From Variovorax sp. (GTDB lineage Bacteria > Pseudomonadota > Gammaproteobacteria > Burkholderiales > Burkholderiaceae_C), in assembly GCA_028292145.1 (NCBI GenBank), contig JAQGMX010000350.1:1-6543 (forward strand): a DNA stretch of 6,543 bases, read 5' to 3'. Position numbers and translations under genes: made by a program. Positions within the stretch are counted from its first letter, which is position 1; each line of letters begins with the position of its first letter. Positions 5,873 through 6,543 of the stretch are shown one piece after another. The notes under the pieces were generated by a model. It did not search any database. It worked only from the letters and a program-made list of their open reading frames with translations, and was not told the DNA's origin.

Positions 5873-6394
5873 ATGACAGAAGCTGATCCCAACCTCCGGC
5901 CGCACGACAAACCTGCCGTTCCGACTTTCTATTCCGCCGAGACCTATCGTGCGGAAGAGAGCGTCGGCTACCTGATGCGCCGCATCCTGACGGCCGTCGG
6001 TCAGGCTGTGGAAGGGCAGATGTGCGACCCTGGCAGTCCGACCTATCCGCAGTGGATTCCTCTGCACAAACTGCACATGGGCACCGCCACGACCGTGGCC
6101 GAACTGGCGCGCGAATGCCTGCTCGACGCCGGCGCGATGACGCGCCTTCTCGACCGTCTCGAAGCCAAGGGGCTCTGCCGCCGCGTGCGTTCAGTAGAAG
6201 ACCGGCGCGTCGTCAACATCGAACTGACCGACGAAGGCCGTGCCGCTGCACAGCAGGTGCCCGAAATCCTCGCTCGCGTCCAGAACGAGCATCTTTCCGG
6301 CTTCAGCGAAGCCGAATGGGAGCAACTCAAGGGCTTCCTGCGTCGCATCCTGGCCAACGCCCAGACGCTTTCCACCCGTGAAGACAAGAAATGA
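5873..6394 (+). CDS. MarR family transcriptional repressor
   Basis: A 173-residue cytoplasmic DNA-binding protein. The winged helix-turn-helix covers about residues 71-125: TTVAELARECLLDAGAMTRL is the helix-turn-helix with its recognition helix, followed by LDRLEAKGLCRR and the wing SVEDRRVVNIELT, with the family's D-x-R element at D110-R112. Flanking helices form the dimer interface. Residues 19-40 (FYSAETYRAEESVGYLMRRIL) are as in the Burkholderiales branch next to EmrAB-type pumps. The ATG at 5873 retains this part; the next in-frame ATG would delete it. No ribosome binding site exists, and the -10 box ends 9 nt before the ATG, so the message is probably leaderless. It overlaps the efflux lipoprotein gene by 4 bp (ATGA), so it likely represses itself and that operon until a small aromatic or antibiotic-like ligand binds. 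The ligand is unknown. Confidence 0.9.
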   Translation: MTEADPNLRPHDKPAVPTFYSAETYRAEESVGYLMRRILTAVGQAVEGQMCDPGSPTYPQWIPLHKLHMGTATTVAELARECLLDAGAMTRLLDRLEAKGLCRRVRSVEDRRVVNIELTDEGRAAAQQVPEILARVQNEHLSGFSEAEWEQLKGFLRRILANAQTLSTREDKK

Positions 6395-6543
6395 TCCGAT
6401 TCACCGCCTCCGCCCCCATCGGTCCCATCGCTGCCGCTGCAGCGCTGTTGCTCGCGCTTTCGGGCTGCGCCGACATGGCCGGCATCGATTCCCACGCCAC
6501 GATGCGCGATGCCAAGTCGCTCGGATTTGACGTTGCCGCACCC
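6391..6543 (+). CDS. Efflux outer-membrane lipoprotein (NodT/OprM type), N-terminal fragment
   Basis: The first 51 codons of a gene running off the right edge. They encode a lipoprotein signal peptide: a short N-region with R3, a hydrophobic stretch rich in Ala and Leu (13-23), and a lipobox L23-S24-G25-C26, so C26 should be lipidated after cleavage by signal peptidase II. The mature start CADMAGI, followed by ATMRDAKSLGF, resembles the outer-membrane factors that pair with EmrAB-type pumps in Burkholderiales, forming the exit channel for drugs in the outer membrane. The ATG overlaps the MarR stop (ATGA), showing translational coupling. HlyD/EmrA and EmrB-type genes would be expected next but lie outside. 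The call rests on the signal peptide, a short mature segment and context. Confidence 0.7.
   Translation, partial: MIRFTASAPIGPIAAAAALLLALSGCADMAGIDSHATMRDAKSLGFDVAAP

Noticed and set aside
1..6543. CRISPR arrays, tRNA genes, insertion sequences, phage or integrase genes
   Set aside because: I found no spaced direct repeats, tRNA-like cloverleaf, transposase or integrase motifs, or terminal inverted repeats with target duplications.

Overview
The window is GC-rich DNA from a betaproteobacterium, most likely of the order Burkholderiales. The evidence is gene content and order: the last 41 codons of nuoN are followed by a DUF2818 membrane protein, a Nudix ADP-ribose pyrophosphatase and a DUF1178 zinc-ribbon-like protein. 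To my knowledge this arrangement downstream of the respiratory complex I operon is typical of that group. The family or genus cannot be fixed from this window.

Layout: (1) 2-1538, plus strand: end of nuoN, DUF2818, Nudix hydrolase and DUF1178, closely spaced or overlapping, apparently the tail of the nuo operon. (2) 1540-3768, minus strand: a two-gene unit read right to left, a family 2 glycosyltransferase followed by a VioA-like PLP sugar aminotransferase. It meets the nuo-tail genes tail to tail with one base between stop codons. (3) 3769-4009: a 241-bp intergenic stretch, the longest gene-free part of the window. It is AT-rich at 3840-3950 and holds a perfect 11-bp inverted repeat built on GTTAAC, a candidate promoter for the glycosyltransferase unit and a strong GC hairpin. 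(4) 4010-5794, minus strand: a full-length MsbA-related ABC exporter half-transporter. (5) 5795-5872: a compact 78-bp divergent control region with a TTGACA-17-TAATAT promoter and a MarR-box-like palindrome inside the spacer. (6) 5873-6543, plus strand: a MarR-family repressor overlapping by 4 bp the start of an outer-membrane efflux lipoprotein (NodT/OprM type), which runs off the window and probably begins an EmrAB-type drug efflux operon.

How the genes work together: the first block is housekeeping (respiration and nucleotide clean-up). The glycosyltransferase and aminotransferase look like an accessory surface-glycan pair inserted between conserved neighbours. No dTDP-sugar synthesis genes are present here, so their sugar substrate must come from elsewhere. 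The right-hand block looks like a self-regulated efflux locus whose repressor may also control the divergent ABC exporter. No tRNA, rRNA, CRISPR array, insertion sequence or integrase is visible. The parts most worth a second look are the two intergenic control regions. I see no clear case for a wholly new multi-gene system.
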